Source of the DNA: Actinomycetes bacterium
GTDB taxonomy: Bacteria; Actinomycetota; Actinomycetes; Mycobacteriales; Mycobacteriaceae
Reading direction: 5' to 3'
Length of the DNA stretch: 34,595 bases
Assembly (NCBI GenBank): GCA_022601275.1
Contig: JAHZIT010000015.1
Location: 1-34,595 of the forward strand
Position numbers and translations under genes: made by a program
Notes under the pieces: generated by a model
Databases searched by the model: none
What the model was told of the DNA's origin: nothing
Seen by the model: only the letters and a program-made list of their open reading frames with translations
Shown here: positions 32,965 through 34,595 of the stretch, piece after piece
How the letters are laid out: the number at the start of each line of letters is the position of its first letter
How positions within the stretch are numbered: position 1 is the stretch's first letter

Positions 32965-34485
32965 ATGCGTGAAGCCGCGGTCCTGATTCTGGCGGCGGGT
33001 GCCGGGACCCGGATGAAGTCCGACACCCCCAAGGTTCTACATACTCTGGCGGGCCGCAGCATGCTGTCACACTGCCTGCACGCGGCGGCGAAGCTGGCGC
33101 CGCGACACCTGGTGGTGGTGGTCGGACAGGACCGCGAGCGGGTGGCACCCGCGGCACTGGAGGTCGCCAGCGACCTGGACCATCCGGTCGAGATCGCCGT
33201 GCAGGAGCAGCAACAGGGCACTGGACACGCCGCGGGGTGCGGGCTGTCGGCTCTGCCGCACGACTTCACCGGCGTCGTTGTCGTGACCTCGGGCGACGTC
33301 CCGCTGTTGGATACCGACACGCTGGCCGACCTGATCTCCACCCACATTTCCGAGTCGGCGGCAGCGACCGTGCTGACCACCACGTTGGCCGACCCAACCG
33401 GCTACGGACGCGTGTTACGCAGCTCGAGTGGGGACCTTCTGGGGATCGTCGAACAGGCCGACGCCAGCCCGGCAGAACAAGCTATCACCGAAGTCAACGC
33501 TGGTGTCTACGCATTCGACGCCGAGGCGCTGCGCTCGGCGCTGAGCAGGCTGCGCTCCGACAACGCGCAGCATGAGCTCTACCTGACCGACGTCGTCTCG
33601 ATCCTGCGAACCGACGGGCAGAGCGTGCGGGGACGGCACGTCGGGGACACCGCGCTGGTCGCCGGCGTCAACGACCGCGTTCAACTGGCCGAACTGGGCG
33701 GGGAGCTGAACCGCCGCATCGTCGCTGCGCATCAGCGCGCGGGCGCGACAATCGTGGACCCCGCGTCCACCTGGATCGACATCGGCGTTTCCATCGGCCG
33801 CGACACCGTCGTGCGCCCGGGCACCCAGCTACTGGGCTCCACGGGCATCGGCGCGCACTGCCAGATCGGACCCGACACCACCTTGACCGACGTCACCGTC
33901 GGAGACCGGGCCGAGATAGTTCGCGTCCACGGCTCGTCCTCGGCAATCGGCAATGACGCCGTCGTGGGCCCCTTCACTTATCTGCGCCCCGGCACTGTGC
34001 TGGGGGCCGCCGCCAAGCTGGGGGCGTTCGTCGAGGCGAAGAACGCGTCGATCGGCGACGGCACCAAGGTGCCGCATCTGACCTACGTCGGCGACGCCGA
34101 CATCGGCGAGCACAGCAATATCGGCGCATCCAGCGTCTTCGTCAACTACGACGGAGAAACCAAGCGGCGCACAACAATTGGTTCTCATGTGCGCACCGGT
34201 TCGGATAGCCTGTTCGTGGCGCCGGTGACCATCGGCGACGGCGCCTACACCGGCGCAGGAGCGGTGATCCGCGCAGACGTACCCCCCGGCGCTCTGGCGG
34301 TGTCCGCAGGTTCGCAACGCAACATCGAAGGCTGGGTGGCGCGGAAGCGTCCCGACAGCGCGGCGGCGGCCGCCGCCGCGGCGGCTCAGGCGCAAGCCCA
34401 GAACTCCGACACTCACCCCTCCGAGGCCCAGCCCTCCGAAACCCAGCCCGCCGACCCTCCAAACAACGCATTCGGTGACTCGTAG
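32965..34485 (+). CDS. glmU: Bifunctional UDP-GlcNAc pyrophosphorylase/GlcN-1-P acetyltransferase
   Basis: A 506-residue enzyme making UDP-GlcNAc for peptidoglycan and linker synthesis. ATG 32965 follows GGAAGGA at about 5-nt spacing. The N-terminal Rossmann uridyltransferase has '[18 protein letters not shown]' (about 9-26), '[13 protein letters not shown]', 'TSGDVPLLD' (metal Asp), 'GYGRVLR' and '[10 protein letters not shown]'. The C-terminal left-handed beta-helix (about 260-455) has hexapeptide repeats, 'YLRPGTVLG', catalytic His in '[13 protein letters not shown]' and '[10 protein letters not shown]'. It ends with a low-complexity Ala/Gln/Pro/Ser tail (about 458-506) typical of mycobacterial GlmU but compositionally unstable. 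It acts in the cytoplasm. The next gene is probably prs. Confidence 0.98.
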   Translation: MREAAVLILAAGAGTRMKSDTPKVLHTLAGRSMLSHCLHAAAKLAPRHLVVVVGQDRERVAPAALEVASDLDHPVEIAVQEQQQGTGHAAGCGLSALPHDFTGVVVVTSGDVPLLDTDTLADLISTHISESAAATVLTTTLADPTGYGRVLRSSSGDLLGIVEQADASPAEQAITEVNAGVYAFDAEALRSALSRLRSDNAQHELYLTDVVSILRTDGQSVRGRHVGDTALVAGVNDRVQLAELGGELNRRIVAAHQRAGATIVDPASTWIDIGVSIGRDTVVRPGTQLLGSTGIGAHCQIGPDTTLTDVTVGDRAEIVRVHGSSSAIGNDAVVGPFTYLRPGTVLGAAAKLGAFVEAKNASIGDGTKVPHLTYVGDADIGEHSNIGASSVFVNYDGETKRRTTIGSHVRTGSDSLFVAPVTIGDGAYTGAGAVIRADVPPGALAVSAGSQRNIEGWVARKRPDSAAAAAAAAAQAQAQNSDTHPSEAQPSETQPADPPNNAFGDS

Positions 34486-34546
34486 CCTCTGGTAACCGAT
34501 TGTTGGCGTTGTGGTCACCCGGCCGCGTGGGCGAGTAAGCGCTACG

Positions 34547-34552
34547 TACGAT
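34547..34552 (+). promoter_or_regulatory. Possible -10 element before the gene at the right edge
   Basis: TACGAT, the mycobacterial SigA-like -10 form, lies 36 nt before the GTG at 34589. No convincing -35 can be pointed to. Confidence 0.25.
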
Positions 34553-34588
34553 GGCCGGAGTATCGATCCCCGACGCCAAGGGCAGCCC

Positions 34589-34595
34589 GTGAGCC
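34589..34595 (+). CDS. Probable first codons of the next gene (prs expected)
   Basis: The window ends GTG AGC C, with AAGGGCAG 4-11 nt upstream as a weak ribosome site. In M. tuberculosis the gene after glmU is prsA (ribose-phosphate pyrophosphokinase), whose protein begins Met-Ser. This is an inference from gene order; only 7 nt are visible. Confidence 0.3.

Overview
The window reads as the chromosome of a mycobacterium, most likely a fast-growing Mycolicibacterium-type species. It is GC-rich with frequent GTG starts, and it carries DUF732, LGFP and SpoIIAA-like proteins. From about 22.3 kb to the right end it has the gene order I recall from M. tuberculosis Rv1026 back to Rv1018c: ppx2, DUF501, ftsB, eno, lpqU, mazG, mfd, TetR regulator, glmU, with a tRNA-Gln(TTG) in front of glmU. 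The species assignment is inference from gene content and order; no database search was made.

Left part (1-12.8 kb), accessory: a Pro-rich single-pass membrane protein; a cytoplasmic YVTN-type beta-propeller; a secreted DUF732 protein; a small cysteine-rich ORF; a frameshifted DUF732 relic; an alpha/beta hydrolase coupled by an ATGA overlap to a diverged ZIP-like transporter; a DUF6632 membrane protein; a ClC chloride channel/antiporter; a YihY/BrkB membrane protein; an O-methyltransferase divergent from a META-domain secreted protein; a tiny membrane ORF; an ArsB/SLC13 permease coupled by a GTGA overlap to a universal-stress protein; and a SpoIIAA-like protein.

Middle part (13-19.4 kb), the most interesting: two large membrane proteins share the same N-terminal multi-pass membrane sensor and PAS domain but carry opposite outputs. 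One is a GGDEF diguanylate cyclase with an intact I-site (minus strand). The other is a PAS-PAS-EAL c-di-GMP phosphodiesterase (plus strand). Between them lie an LGFP lipoprotein, a DUF6790 membrane protein, a short relic ORF, and a tRNA with a UAA anticodon on a class-I body with a 5-nt variable loop, which is odd for tRNA-Leu. The simplest reading is a duplicated sensor fused to antagonistic c-di-GMP enzymes.

Right part (19.4-34.6 kb), core: an epoxide-hydrolase-like enzyme divergent from propionyl-CoA synthetase prpE across only 36 bp that hold a palindrome. Next, on the minus strand, the run eno-ftsB-DUF501-ppx2 has 3-bp spacing or short overlaps. Upstream of it are lpqU, a 680-bp non-coding stretch with repeats and a candidate IdeR iron box, mazG, mfd and a TetR regulator. 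On the plus strand follow tRNA-Gln and glmU, and the window ends at what is probably the first codons of prs.
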